This document shows positions 33,278 through 44,133 of a stretch of DNA of 64,000 bases, piece by piece. Every line of letters starts with the position of its first letter. The stretch's first letter is position 1. A program made the position numbers and the translations under genes. The notes below the pieces were generated by a model. It was not told the origin of the DNA. It saw nothing but the letters and a program-made list of their open reading frames with translations, and did not search any database. This DNA is from Haemaphysalis longicornis (lineage: Eukaryota > Arthropoda > Arachnida > Ixodida > Ixodidae). The stretch is from the NCBI GenBank assembly GCA_013339765.2, contig CM023449.1:22050888-22114887 (forward strand), written 5' to 3'.

Positions 33278-34171
33278 CGGGCGTGAGAAGGGCTAATGCA
33301 CCCGCTTAAAGGAGTACTGACACGAAATTTCAAAGCTGAGATCCGCTCTAGCAATCAAGTACAACGACAACACAAATAGGTGTCTGTGAATAAATGCGTC
33401 TTTCTTTCTTTGTAGTTGTGTGTGTGTGTGATCTCTCTTTCGCGAACATTACCGAACCGCGCAAATTCAACTCGTGCTTCCAAGGTCACCAGGCTCCCAA
33501 CTTCAGCGTGATGTTTAGCAAAAAAACCAAACTAAATTAGGGCTACACCACTTGAAAGTCACACGTTAGACGTCAGACAAATCATTTGCAGTAATCGCGA
33601 TCATTTTTGGATAACTGTAGTTTTGTGTGCTACAAATTACCATTTACAGTGGCGTCATTGTTTTTCAGCACATGAAAAGTACAGCCTCTGCGTCCGGGAC
33701 AGAAGCCCGACTCCTCGGTTGCAGCAGTAAAACCCTTGAGACAACTAGGTTAGTCATTATGACGCGAGAACAACTGTTTCAGCAGCAAAAAATGCTGCCT
33801 GCAAAATGTGGCTGTGAGAAATTACGAGAGCGTGCCAATACTTGCCCTGGGAACCTTCTCTCCTCGAATCAGCTGACTGACCCCAGAAATAACCCCCTCC
33901 TCCCCCCTCCCCCCGTATTTTTTTTTTCCAACGTTTATTGAAATGTCGAAAAAACACCCGGGGGTCTCTTGCTAGTGCATCAGACCCCCTTAAGGCTAGC
34001 GATCCTCCTTAAATCTTTTCGAAATTTACTGCCAGAATCGCAGCAACGAATATAAATATCGACACGATGCCACTGAATAAAGCACAAATATTTCAATACA
34101 GACACTTCCTGGAAGTTCACCGAAATTACAGCGCTGACTGTAGAGGCTCCAGCCCTGCCTTCTCACATTTC
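33278..34171. other. Right flank of unit A, shared with unit B
   Basis: 33620-34171 aligns with 37020-37450 (landmarks CAGTGGCGTCATTGTTTTTC / CAGTGGTGTCCTTGTTTTTT, GCCAATACTTGC, AAGTTCACCGAAATTACAGC / TAGTTCACCTAAATTACAGC). It is part of a larger repeated unit; no genes. Confidence 0.6.
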
Positions 34172-35027
34172 TTCAAGGAGCCATGTAGACAAAGTACGTT
34201 TGCTTTATTCGAAAAAGTTGGTGTTTTACACCGCCCGCAGCGCTTCACTGGCAACAAGCGATGCTTTATTAACTGAGAAATTAAACAAATTAGGCAAATT
34301 TTAAATTCTCCCTCTCCATCGCGTGATTCCACACGTCATCAATGAGGTATACCGGGCATGTACACAAATAAAATTAGTATTTTGACTAAGGCTGTCGCCA
34401 ACGACAAAAACTTGACTTTTGTTAGCATGGTTACCATATTCCTTCATAGATGGCGCGACGATACCGCAGATTTTTTTTTTTTCTGACTGGTATTGTACCT
34501 GGTTGATTGTTACAGTTGCTAGTAATTGTGTCGCGAAACATTGGGCATGACTCGACTGGCCGGGTCACCTAATGGTTGTGTAGCTTATGCCACTTGGCCG
34601 GTGCCGTGTCAGACAAGCCCAATGAGCCCGGCGGCTATGCAGCGTCGGTCGGCTTAGTGGGCTTCGTACGCAATTGCTTCTATGTCTCGGTGTCCGTTCG
34701 GAAACTCAGTTCTTTACCCTACCAATCTTACTGCTACAAAATGATTATAGTACTCTAAATTAAAGTGCAAATAGCTCGTTGTGCAAGCTTATAGTCCATG
34801 CTTAATTAGAGGATTTTGTCGTCTTCGCCAATCGCAACAAGCTGCCCATAATACGTCATGGAATTCAGTACATAAAAGTTGCTAGTGAGTCGCATGCCCT
34901 TTCTCTGTATTCCTTATTATACAGATTATTCAAGTGAAATTTGTCTAAAAAGTGTTGTCAGTGTTATTCTAACGAGACAATTTTTCGAATCAACCAAACT
35001 TGCATTTTGTCTTCATGGCATCTTTAA
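34172..35027 (-). mobile_element. TTAA-type inverted-repeat element, copy d, complete, inverted
   Basis: The reverse complement aligns end to end with copy c: it starts TTAAAGATGCCATGAAGACA (35027 downward), contains TCGTTAGAATAACACTGACA, ATGACGTATTATGGGCAGC and AATAAAGCATCGCTTGTTGCC, and ends at GGCTCCTTGAA (34172). Orientation is opposite to copy c although both abut a brat-like unit. Confidence 0.75.
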
Positions 35028-36539
35028 AATGTTCAAATCATCCCCCGCACTTTTTATTCTTCCATTGGATATATCAGATAGAAGTTGTTGGAAGCGTTTT
35101 AATAAATAGCCATTTACAAACGTGTTTATCGTTCGATCCCCTCTTTAGAAATGCACCTTCTGTGGTGATAACGATCATCTTCATCATACGGGGCGCGTGC
35201 ACGTGGTGGATGCGATGCGCGAGCATCAAGTGAGCGAGGCGAAGACGACGAACCATTGGAACAGTCGAAGGTGCGTTGGGAACCTCACCCCGGAAGAGCT
35301 GTTCTGCTTCCCGAAAGACCTGTGCGCCACGAAGGACGTGTCAGGAGTACACCGCGTCAACCGGTACCGGAGGTCATCGGAGTCACGGTGACTGAAGGGG
35401 TCAGTGCCCTCTGCCGCATACCTATGCGTGTTCCGCCAGCCAACTCCGGCTGACCAGGTGTCCGGTGGAACGTGAAGCACTTATCTGGGATCGCTCAACT
35501 CACTCCTCGAGCAGTTCAGGACACCGATCTCCGGTATGGATGCCAGCGGCGGCGACGACCCTACTACGCACAGCGCCAGTCCTCATGCAGGCCTCGGGAA
35601 GGCACGCATAAGCAAGGAGATGCACCGCCCGCAACGCGACCCCGTCGCCCCACTGTCATCGCAAGGTACAGCGGTGACTGCTCTGATCTACGCGGCCTCC
35701 AGCGCACCGAAAACTGCGACCCTAGAAGTTATCCGCCCTACCGGCGCTGCATGCAAGGAAGAGGAGAAGCCCAGGAGGGCGGCACGGTATCGTTCGCTGC
35801 ACCATCCTCTCCGCACAAATCTCGTGATGGCTCACGAATTCTGGCGACGCTTTAGGGGCAGTCCGGTGGCCACGCTGCAGGCCCTGCCGACGCCTCAATG
35901 TGGGTCGACCGCATGCTCACTACACCGTTCGGAGGTTCTGCGCAGCTTCTGCCGCTCCCGCAACCAGCCAGTCGGGAAGGAAGGTGGGCCGCAAGGCTAC
36001 TTAAACGTTGTGGGCGCCGCGAAGCCCAGTGAGGCGATTTGCCGTAGTAGCGCCGTGCGGCGGGAGACACCCTTCGAGCAGGGCGGAAGCACATTCCGGA
36101 ACTTCGGCTGCTCCATTCACCTCGAGTTTCTCAAGTTTCTCGACTCAGTGGCCGCGAATAACCTGGAGGTCTTCATCTTGGATAACTGAGCCCAAAGCGT
36201 CAAGGTGTTCAGCTACCCCGCCAACGTCGCCGCCAGCCTGCGTCATGGGGTGTGTATAATCGACGTGTGGCGAGTAGCACCCTAAGGCCCAAGGTGAAGC
36301 ACGCCGTCTGCGTAGGGCAGTCCCGCAGACGGTGGCTCGGAGGGGTTGGCCAGCCAGGATTGCCACTTGTACGTTGGCCACTGACGTCCAGCAAATCGCA
36401 CGGCCTGCATGTAGCGACCGGCCATGTTTGGGGTGACCCGAGTCCTTTGGACAGAGCTCGTTGCGGGGGACGCTCCTCCGACATTGTTTCGTGAGACCTG
36501 TTATTTTTATGTCTCTCATTCTTTATTAAAGACGAGTTG
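35028..36539 (+). pseudogene. brat-like B-box/NHL sequence, copy B
   Basis: Parallel to copy A with the same architecture. The open frame 35536-36189 (217 codons) includes a decayed B-box 1 (MAHEFWRRFRGSPVATLQAL identical in part to copy A), a decayed B-box 2 (CSLHRSEVLRSFCRS) and the NHL stretch FGCSIHLEFLKF..ILDN, ending in a stop where copy A reads on into AQSVKVFSY. The final strand (KVKHAVC and GGSEGLASQDCHLYV) lies in other frames at about 36292-36372. The first 40 bp (AATGTTCAAATCATCCCCCG) match the first 40 bp of unit A, so the repeat begins exactly at the TTAA element border. ATTAAA at about 36525. Pseudogene. Confidence 0.65.
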
Positions 36540-37450
36540 ATTGAGGATAATGTAGACTTCTTCTCAATTTCACAGTGGCGTCTACCTAATTTTACTTCTT
36601 CCCTGATTATGCGTGGGAAAATTTTACTGTCTGAACAGCTTGCAGATGCGATTTTGCATGCGATTGTGCAGGCAAGATATCGTGAACTACTGTACACATG
36701 TCCCGAGAATGTTTATTCGTTTTCTCTTATTTTGATGAGTTATGCACCTGCGTATGCTCTGCATTCGTTTCCAAATGTCCTTTTTTGATAAGTGTGCAAG
36801 TTTTTATAGAAAACTAAGACACATGTGATTCTGCATAAACCGCATTTTTCCAGTTTTTTCTTCTTCTTCTTCACACATCTTCTAGGTCCCCAGACTGCCA
36901 GGCTCCCAAATTCAGCTTTACGTTTAGCGAAATACAAATGTCAAATGAGGGCTACACCACTTGAGACGTCAGAAAAATCATGTGCAGCAAATGGGATCGT
37001 ATTTGGCGATCTGTGGTGTTTGTGTGCTTAAAAATTACCGTTCACAGTGGTGTCCTTGTTTTTTAGTGCATGAAAAGTGCGACCTCTGCACACAGGAATT
37101 AGTATGCCGCGGTAAAACACAATGGAAAACCAGTTGGTTATCATGACGTGTGTAAAAATGTTATCTGCAAAATCTGGTTGCGCAAAATTATGAGACTGTG
37201 CCAATACTTGCTCTGGAAATCTTTCCTCATAGGAAAACCTGATTGATCCTAGAATAACGTCCTTTCCCTTTTCTCCCCCACAAAAAGTTTTGACATTTAC
37301 TTCCAGAATCGCGGTTATACCAATAAAAAATATTGCACGATGGCATTGAAAAAAAAAAAACACAGATGCCCCGATACACACAGCTTCCCGGTAGTTCACC
37401 TAAATTACAGCGTTTACTGTGGAGGCACCACCCCTGCCACCTCCCATTCC
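36540..37450. other. Right flank of unit B
   Basis: Homologous in patches to 32700-34171. Contains a (CTT)n tract near 36858-36873. No genes. Confidence 0.5.
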
Positions 37451-37615
37451 TTAAATAGGCCATGTGGACAAAATACAAGTTTGTTTTATTGGAAAGATTA
37501 AGCGTGTCATAGTGCCCTAATCGCTTGTCTGGCAAGAAACACTGCTTTATTCACTGACAAATAAACACGTTCAGTCAAAGTTTCAATTCTCCCGCTCCGT
37601 CGAGGGTTTCGCAGT
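37451..37615 (-). mobile_element. TTAA-type inverted-repeat element, copy e, partial
   Basis: Starts TTAAATAGGCCATGTGGACA and aligns with 34172-34330 of copy d. It is cut off where the (ATC)n tail of the RTE LINE begins. Confidence 0.65.
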
Positions 37616-37639
37616 GTCGACAATGATGTACCCCGGGCA

Positions 37640-38345
37640 TATCATCATCATCATCATATTCGTCGTCATCATCATAATCAACAACATCATCATCATCAAC
37701 CTGCTTAGGTCCGCTGCAGGACGAGGGCCTTTCCCATTGACCTCCAACCGCTCCTGTCCTGCCTTGCTCGAGTCCACAGCTTCCCCCCGTATTTCCGTAT
37801 TTCAACCCTCCATCGGGTTAATGGCCTTCCCCTCCTTCTATGCCCATCTCTTGGTATCCACTTTGTTACCCTAATTGCTCACCAAGCTGTCCGTTCGTCT
37901 CACTACATGGCAAGCCTAAGTCCATTTCTTTTTCTTTATTTGAACTGTTTTATCTTCTGCTGTAGTTTGTTGTCTGATCCAGGAAGCTCGTTTCTCGTCC
38001 CTGAGTGTTACTGGGGGAACATTATTTTTTCCATAGCCCGTTGAGTTGTTTAGTAAGGCACCAAGTTTCAGCTCCGAATCTCATCACTGGCAGTATGTAC
38101 TGGTTGTAGATTTTTCTTTTGAGTGACAGAGGTATAGCTTACTTTCATTATTTGTGAGCGCTTGCCGAGTGCTTTCCAGCCCATACCTATTCTGCACCGG
38201 ATTTCTCTCTCGTGATTGGGGTCCGCACTAACCGAGATAGTTATATTCTTTTGCTTCTTCTAGCGTTTCGTTTTCTAAGCTGAAGAGGACGTTTTTGGCA
38301 TGCTTGTTCCGCATTTATTTAGATTTATTCATATTTATTTTTAGC
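37640..38345 (-). mobile_element. RTE-type LINE, antisense 3' portion
   Basis: The plus strand shows (ATC)n at 37640-37700, then CTGCTTAGGTCCGCTGCAGG and GACGAGGGCCTTTCCCATTG. This is the reverse of the characteristic RTE 3' end seen in arthropods, and it is followed by antisense ORF2 C-terminal sequence (landmarks AAGCCTAAGTCCATTTCTTT, CATCACTGGCAGTATGTACT, GAGCGCTTGCCGAGTGCTTT). Frames are broken. It is 5'-truncated near 38345. Inserted in TTAA element copy e. Confidence 0.7.
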
Positions 38346-39770
38346 CAGATGTCAGGTGTCAGATAATTATGCGTATAAGAAGGGGGGGGGGGGGGGGGCA
38401 GAAAAAAAAAACAGTGAAAGTTCGTTTCCTTTATACGCTTGTTCTGCTGCAATGAAAATATACGGCCGCAGCAGCGCTAAACGAATACCGACGACGATAA
38501 AAACTGAGAACAAAAATTTACTGCCCGAAAAACTACATAAAGCTCGATGGTTACAGTCGAATACCAGCGGCTCTGACCTGCATTACCCCTCGCCGAGGTA
38601 AAAGTAAGTGTAGGGCCTGCTTTTGTAAGCAGTGTCCACTTATTTCATATCCTGCAATGAAGAGTTCCACTTCTGTTGCAACATAATGTTGATTGCCTCT
38701 CGCATTCCACTCTTCAAAAAAAAAAAAAAAGAAACGAGCAGTTTACATGAAAAAGAAAAGCTAACGGACGTACTCCAAGTCCCAGCACGCAGTACTTGCA
38801 TGTTGCGACCTGCTCGATCAGCTAAACCACTATCACCGAATCTCACCACACAGCTAAATTCGTCAAAAAAAAGCTGGCGTAGCTTGCACAAAGTCGCGCA
38901 AGGCTTGAACCATAGCGAAGCTTCAGGATTTATTTCTACGTGACCCACGCATTTATACAAGTTTGAGGTTGTTTATGAACACGTTCCGTCGTCGCTTTGC
39001 ACTGTGCTAGTACTAGGCATCGCCATATGCATCGACATCGTGGTGCTCGCCAAACCATGCATTACATGCGCAGTAGCGCTTGACGGCAGCTAGGGCGCAG
39101 CGGCGGCGCATACGTGCACTACGCATGCGCGGCGTTCCTGGAGTCGCGTCGAGGTTCCGGTGTTCAACAGATGGCGCTAGCTAGATTTTTTTTTACTTTT
39201 TTATTTCACTACAAAACTGACCTATCTATAATAAAATAAGCAAAGTATTTGTAAAGATTTTCGCATGGTGCACGATGGTAAGTCCGTGGGTAATGGAGTA
39301 GCAAGTCCCGAGGAATGTTAACAGCTAGGTCCCCCCTAATAACTTTCAACTTTCGCGATACCCCAAAAAACACGACTTAGTCATTTCGCTACTATTTTCA
39401 AATAACAAATTATTACAAAATTTCGTAAAAGTTGTATACGCACAAGAAAACGTGTAAGCCATGGTGTGCAGTTCGTAATGTCAGGAGAACTGCTCCGATG
39501 GAATTTCATACGGACCTTTCGTGCGTAGGGCTATACCGCAATGCTATTTATGTCATGCAAAGGTGCAAACCCAGGCGCTTGTAGTGCGGAGAAGCCCGTC
39601 GGTACAAGTGATACGGCTAAGCAACTTTTAAAGACGATAGTCTTTGTTCGGCTACTTGGATGGGGAAATTTTGGTCCGTCCGTCCGTCCGTCCCTCGATT
39701 CACCGGCCCGGACAAATTGGAGCGCTTGCTAAACGAGACGTTTACATAGGGAAAGCCATTTCCAAATATA
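38346..39770. other. No gene recognised
   Basis: A G-run at 38382-38398 followed by an A-run. 38630-38960 has open frames on both strands without domain. A short (GTCC)n tract lies at 39676-39693. Confidence 0.4.
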
Positions 39771-39871
39771 AAAAACTGCGAGTAAAAGACAGGACTAGGA
39801 CGGAGGAGACAGGACGGTCCGCGCCCGTCCCGTCTCCTTCGCCCTATTTGTGCCTTTTACGCGCAGTTTTT
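39771..39871. mobile_element. Foldback hairpin element, ~47-bp arms
   Basis: The left arm AAAAACTGCGAGTAAAAG and the right arm on the other strand AAAAACTGCGCGTAAAAG stay paired through GGAGACAGGACGG / GGAGACGGGACGG. The structure is almost loop-free, a short palindromic MITE. Confidence 0.75.
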
Positions 39872-40081
39872 CTACTTAAAAGATGCAGCACCAACTAGCC
39901 CAACAACATGCTTCACTGAGCTCCATTTGTATATATTTAAATTTGGTGGAGATGTTCATACTTGTGAACATTGTTGAGCAAAAACAAAATATTGCGCATA
40001 CATGCGGCAAAAAAATCAATGCATAAGTTGCATTTGCAGCACCGCTCTATTAAAAATACATGGATGATATATTTCTGCTAT

Positions 40082-40789
40082 ACAGTCAAACCCGATTATA
40101 ACGAACCCGGATAGAGCGAATTATGCTATATATCGAACACAAAGAAATCAGTTACGAAAATACATGCAAAACATATTCTTTATAACGAAGTTCACATCGG
40201 ACATATCGAACTCGGCGCACCTACAATTGCCACCGAAATGCATGGTCTCGGAGCGGCGATTGAGATGCTGATTGGCCGCGATTGAGATGTTGAGCCTCGC
40301 ATGGACCGACGTGACGCCCGACACCTTCCGTAACTGTTTCCGACGCACGGGATTCATGACGGCGCCCATCCAGCCAGCGAGTTCGGGACCAAGACGGCAT
40401 CATCGGCGAACTGCGCGAGAGCTCGCCAACGTTCCAGATGCTGTGCCGAAAGGAGTGTCCTCAGAGGATTTCCTGAGTGTTGTACGACGATGATGCCGTC
40501 ACTGTGAGCCCCTCGAGCGCACACACCGTCACCGATGTCATGACATCTGGCACTGCTGAAAACACTAAAGAGACTAAGGATGTCACAACGTAAAGCCGTC
40601 CGACGCTTTCTAAAGCATTTTTTCCAGTCAACGTTTTCCGCCAAAATTGCTTCGATATTGAAGGACACGAACTTGAACTGGTGCAAACGATGTCTCGTGT
40701 AGAAAATGCGGTGCTAGTTGGTGCCGCCAAAACGAAAGTGAAAACAAAAATCATCCCTTTCTTGCGAATCCCTTTCTTTACTATGTATT
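40082..40789 (+). pseudogene. pogo/Tigger-type DNA transposon, internally deleted
   Basis: The left end is TA then CAGTCAAACCCGATTATAAC, matching Tigger/pogo terminal repeats with TA target. A frame then begins near 40290 with LAWTDVTPDTFRNCFRRTGF, the conserved W..V...TI.NCF..AGF motif at the C-terminal side of pogo/Tigger (DDE_1, CENP-B-like) transposases. It goes on with ELANVPDAVPKGVSSEDFLS and, after a frameshift at about 40490, DDDAVTVSPSS. The last recognisable part is GHELELVQTMSRVENAVL at about 40665. Helix-turn-helix and catalytic DDE core are missing, so an internal deletion joined the left end to the C-terminus. The right terminal repeat is replaced by LINE sequence. Non-functional. 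Confidence 0.6.
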
Positions 40790-41620
40790 TTCATGCTGAA
40801 TACTTAGCCATTATCCTGGTCCTTAGAAAGCTCGAATCTGCTACACAAACGCAATCGCTTACAGATTCTTTTTCTATTTGCACTGCTCTATCGTGCCCCT
40901 ACGTCGAGCCCTTGGGTATTTACTGCCTCCGTCTTTACAAAAACTTCGTTTGGTGTGGGTGGCTGGACACGCAGGCATCTGTCTCAGCGAATCGGCCGAC
41001 ACTGTGGCGGGCATTGCATTGTATGGCCCGGTGATGGAGGTTCTACCGCCCATACATTTTCTCACCTCGGCGCGCTTTCGAAGATTAGGCCTGGTACAAT
41101 GCACGGCTGAATCTTCGTACGCAAGTTCTGACCTCGAGCACCTCCGGCACTCATGAAAGTGCCGGATTAGCCAGTCCCGGGCTTGTGGTGTCACCATCAC
41201 CAGCTTCCGCTGTGGTGTCCCAAGTTTAAATCATTAGCTTGTACCGCTGCAATCTGGCCCCTTCACCACCTTGTGCATTTTGTAACGAATTAGAGACAAC
41301 AGAACATTTTTTCCTCTCCTGCCGACGGTACCCCTCTATCCTCATCATCATTACCACCACCATCACCACCACCACCACCAGCCTATCTGCGCCCACTGCA
41401 GGGCAAATGACTCTCCAATTAATCTCCAATTATCCCGGTCCTCGGAAAACAGTTTTTATCAATTGGCCCCCCACTGTCTGCTCCTCTAATTTTATAATTG
41501 GGGCGGAGGTGCTGGGTTTCAGCTACGCAGATCTTTGCTCCGCCGTACACTTTTTTGTTTCCGAATCAGGTCGTGCCCCGTGCTAGACCTTAGATGGACA
41601 TGCCGGGCTTCCCTCAAAAA
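40790..41620 (+). pseudogene. LINE remnant: RNase H and C-terminus, with nested RTE tail
   Basis: RNase H pieces: AEYLAIILVLRKLES at about 40798 (acidic residue of the second motif), LTDSFSI at about 40858, LRLVWVAGHAGICLSESAD at about 40941-40997 (the GH motif). These are followed by the C-terminal zinc-like SPPCAFCNELETTEHFFLSC at about 41258-41315 and, after an insertion, GFSYADLCSAVHFFVSESGR to a stop at 41583. The nested insert (41340-41460) starts with (ACC)n/(ATC)n and AGCCTATCTGCGCCCACTGC, the antisense 3' end of an RTE LINE. Frameshifts present. Confidence 0.7.
41340..41460 (-). mobile_element. RTE LINE 3' end nested in another LINE
   Basis: (ATC/ACC)n followed by CGCCCACTGCAGGGCAAATG, then CCCGGTCCTCGG. 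Same antisense 3' end type as at 37640-37760. It interrupts the C-terminal frame of the surrounding LINE. Confidence 0.65.
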
Positions 41621-41869
41621 GATCCCAACGTTAATAATCACTGCTATCAGTGACTTCCCGCCCACTGCCTCTCCTTCACAAACTTCTCTTCTTGTTTTAT
41701 TGCTTTACATATTTTCGTGGTTTTTTAAATTTTGATTTTATATTGGTTTTAACACTTCCTGGTGCTACATTTCATGTTCGGGCAGTTGTTTTTTTTTGTT
41801 TATATATACTCCTAAACGCCTATTTTAAAAGAATGAGTTAAATGTATATTTTTCAATTACTGAGTATAT

Positions 41870-42334
41870 ATCGGTGAGCACCTCTTTAATGGCCAATCCC
41901 CCTGAGTGAGTATGAGCCGTATTTTCTGGCACCACCACCACCACCATCATCATCGACGGTTCGCAATCACGTCAGTACATTGCCGCGGCTTCTCTTCAAT
42001 GAGAAGAAAATACCTGGTGGAGCCAATTCACCGCCTTGGACTTACCCTTTCAATGCCGGTCTTACTGTCGTTCGGTGCCATTTCGCTTGGGTTTCCCCAC
42101 AGGAATTTGGTTACGGCCGTCCACACCTACGTCTCAGAGACTAGGCGCCTACCCTGTTAGCCGCTTTTCTTGTACACAGACGAAATAAGAGCATATTGCA
42201 AAATCTCGCATAGCCTTCTCTTGCAAATTCCTGCATAGTGCACACTTTCATTCTACAAATTCCTGTATTTGTTGTGCAATTATTGTGATCAACATTCTTT
42301 TTTTCTCCAAAATTTAGTCTCCTGAATCGGGCAC
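41870..42334 (+). pseudogene. LINE C-terminus, second copy, split by a transposon
   Basis: First the 3' end of the preceding LINE (ATGGCCAATCCCCCTGAGTG at 41889, then a short (ACC)n/(ATC)n tail at 41933-41957). Then a second C-terminal frame from about 41958 to 42160 with PVLLSFGAISLGFPHRNLVT and AVHTYVSETRRLPC, homologous to the end of the previous LINE. Its 3' UTR continues to 42334, breaks, and resumes at 43419 (CTGGCCAATCCCCCAAGTGG near 43434, tail (AAC)n). Confidence 0.65.
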
Positions 42335-42346
42335 CATAGGTCGGCG

Positions 42347-42692
42347 TACTCACTCGTGAGTACACTCATTTATACTCATTTGTACTCAAACTCACGAGTG
42401 AGTATGATGATGAGTGATCACACACCCAGAAAAAAACAGTGAGTACGATGACGAGTGAGTACAGGGGTAAGTCCACTACTCGTGAGTACAGTACTCATGA
42501 GTACACTACTCATGAGTATGAGTACTCATGAGTACAGTATTCATGAGTATGAGTACTCATGAGTGAGTATTCATGAGTATGAGTACTCATGAGTACACAA
42601 CACTCATGAGTACACAGCACTCATGAGTACAATACTCATAAATACTGTTTTTGCGAGTGCTTGCACTCTTGAGTATATGCACTCCTGAGTAG
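42347..42692. repeat. ACTCATGAGT array, left
   Basis: Irregular tandem array with AGTACTCATGAGT as core; each unit is self-complementary. Left subterminal region of the hAT-like element. Confidence 0.9.
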
Positions 42693-43055
42693 TGCAAACA
42701 GTAGTGCAAACAAGAAAACGGACGACAAAAGCTGCCACCCGAAGACACGCAGAAAAACGCAGTTTACGGCCACGGCTGCACCGTTAAGCCCCGAGCTCCC
42801 CTGAGCCCGACCCGGCCTGAGAACAAGAGAAGACGCCAGACGCAACGCGAGTGCTTACGTTCCGTTTCGCTTTCTCACATGTACTTGCCTTCGCGCAGTA
42901 AGTCGCCCAACGACAGTGCACCGCGTCAAACGTTTTCTTCCTCTGTCCTGATTTATATGTAACCTGTGTTTTTCTAATCAATTAAACAATTTATTTTTTC
43001 TACTTAGTTTTTCATTCGAGCTACGACCTAGCTAACAGTGCAGATAAGTTGATTA

Positions 43056-43397
43056 TTCGTGAGTAATACAAATTGAGTACTCATGAGTACACATTGAGTA
43101 CACACGAGTGCAGAATGAGTAGTACTCATGAGTGCAGAATGAGTAGTACTCATGAGTACAGATTGAGTACTCATGAGTACAAATGACTACTCATGAGTAC
43201 AGATTCAGTACTCATGAGTACAGATTGAGTACGAATACTCGTGAGGACAAATGAGTTTGAGTACAAGTGAGTACGATTACAAATGAGTATTTGATGAGTG
43301 AGTACGAGTTATTTTGTCAACAGACGAGCTTTTTGAGTCTGAGTTTGATTGAGTACAGCGTGAATGAAAAAAATAGTGATTGAGTTTGAGTGAGTTC
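43056..43397. repeat. ACTCATGAGT array, right
   Basis: Same core motif; units of about 20-25 bp (GTACTCATGAGTACAGATTGA and similar). Right subterminal region. Confidence 0.9.
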
Positions 43398-43418
43398 TTT
43401 CTGTTTTGCCGACCTATG

Positions 43419-43520
43419 TCGGGCACATTAGCCCCAATATATCTCCCGATCCTGGCCAATCCCCCAAGTGGGTACGCGCCACAATCAGAAAGGAACAACA
43501 ACAACAACAACAACAACAAC
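43419..43520 (+). mobile_element. 3' end of the split LINE with (AAC)n tail
   Basis: Continuation of the LINE interrupted at 42334. It ends with the conserved CTGGCCAATCCCCCAAGTGG block and an AAC-repeat tail at 43497-43520. Confidence 0.65.
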
Positions 43521-43559
43521 CACCTCCACTCTGGCAGTACTCCGGCTTGCTTCCCTCGG

Positions 43560-44095
43560 ACTCCAAATTCTCCGATATCCTAAATTCAGCTGCCTTTCAA
43601 GTTACCAGCTCCGCCTCTTCGGGATGCAAGAAAAGGCAGTCCAGGGCCGCACTATGCCTTCCCGCCTCTGTCACCTTCCCGGCCCACGAACTGAAACGGC
43701 CCGTGGGTTAGTGCACTGTATCGAAGGCATCCGACTGGTGTGGTGACGCCGGAAAAGCCGCAAAGTTCTCAAAATGACTACGGACGCCCCAAGGCAAGAC
43801 CGCGGCTTATTTGCGCCCCTATTCGGAGACCCAGCGCTATTTCTACCGCTCCTGTGACGTGCCTGTCTTCAAGCGCTGTACGTCTCTGGAGCCCCTAAAG
43901 ACGGTGACTCATTCCTGGGATCTCACGGTGCCTTCATGCCCTGTCCCGACGCTTACAAGATCCGCGAGTTGCCACTCCATTTCCCCTACGCGGTGGCTGT
44001 GAACGACAAGAAAGAAACCTTCTCGGGCATTTTAGGCCCCTGCGCGAAGGCGTTCAACCACGATGTCGGCTTCGCGGGAGGGTTGGATGCGGGTG
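43560..44095 (+). pseudogene. brat-like B-box/NHL sequence, copy D
   Basis: More diverged than A and B, with the same order: a B-box 1-like stretch SGCKKRQSRAALC, then VTFPAHELKRP (about 43624-43705); a B-box 2-like stretch PYSETQRYFYRSCDVPVFKR at about 43820-43880, which retains the CDVP motif of functional B-boxes better than A or B; then, in a shifted frame, the NHL strand LHFPYAVAVNDKKETFSG at about 43973-44030 followed by CAKAFNHD. Brat proteins have a very similar FPNGVVVNDKQEIFISD followed by CVKVFN. Multiple frameshifts: pseudogene. It follows the LINE (AAC)n tail and is followed by a 69-bp minisatellite. Confidence 0.6.
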
Positions 44096-44133
44096 CCTGA
44101 AGAAATACCCGCAAGGTGTGTGGGAACAGACTA

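Larger units (their letters stand above)
42327..43426. mobile_element. hAT-like non-autonomous transposon with palindromic subterminal arrays
   Basis: The 8-bp TCGGGCAC occurs at 42327-42334 and 43419-43426. Immediately inside are CATAGGTCGGC (42335-42345) and its exact reverse complement GCCGACCTATG (43408-43418). An 8-bp target duplication with CA...TG ends is the pattern of hAT elements. The element is 1,084 bp. Its two sides (42347-42692 and 43056-43397) are arrays of the palindrome ACTCATGAGT in AGTACTCATGAGTACA-like units; the ~360-bp centre is unique and has no transposase. Outside sequences join into one LINE 3' UTR when the element is removed, which independently supports the borders. 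Confidence 0.75.

Noticed and set aside
42347..43397. CRISPR-like or ordinary satellite array
   Set aside because: Units are irregular, palindromic and without constant spacers, and the whole lies inside a TIR/target-duplication-bounded element in a eukaryotic genome.
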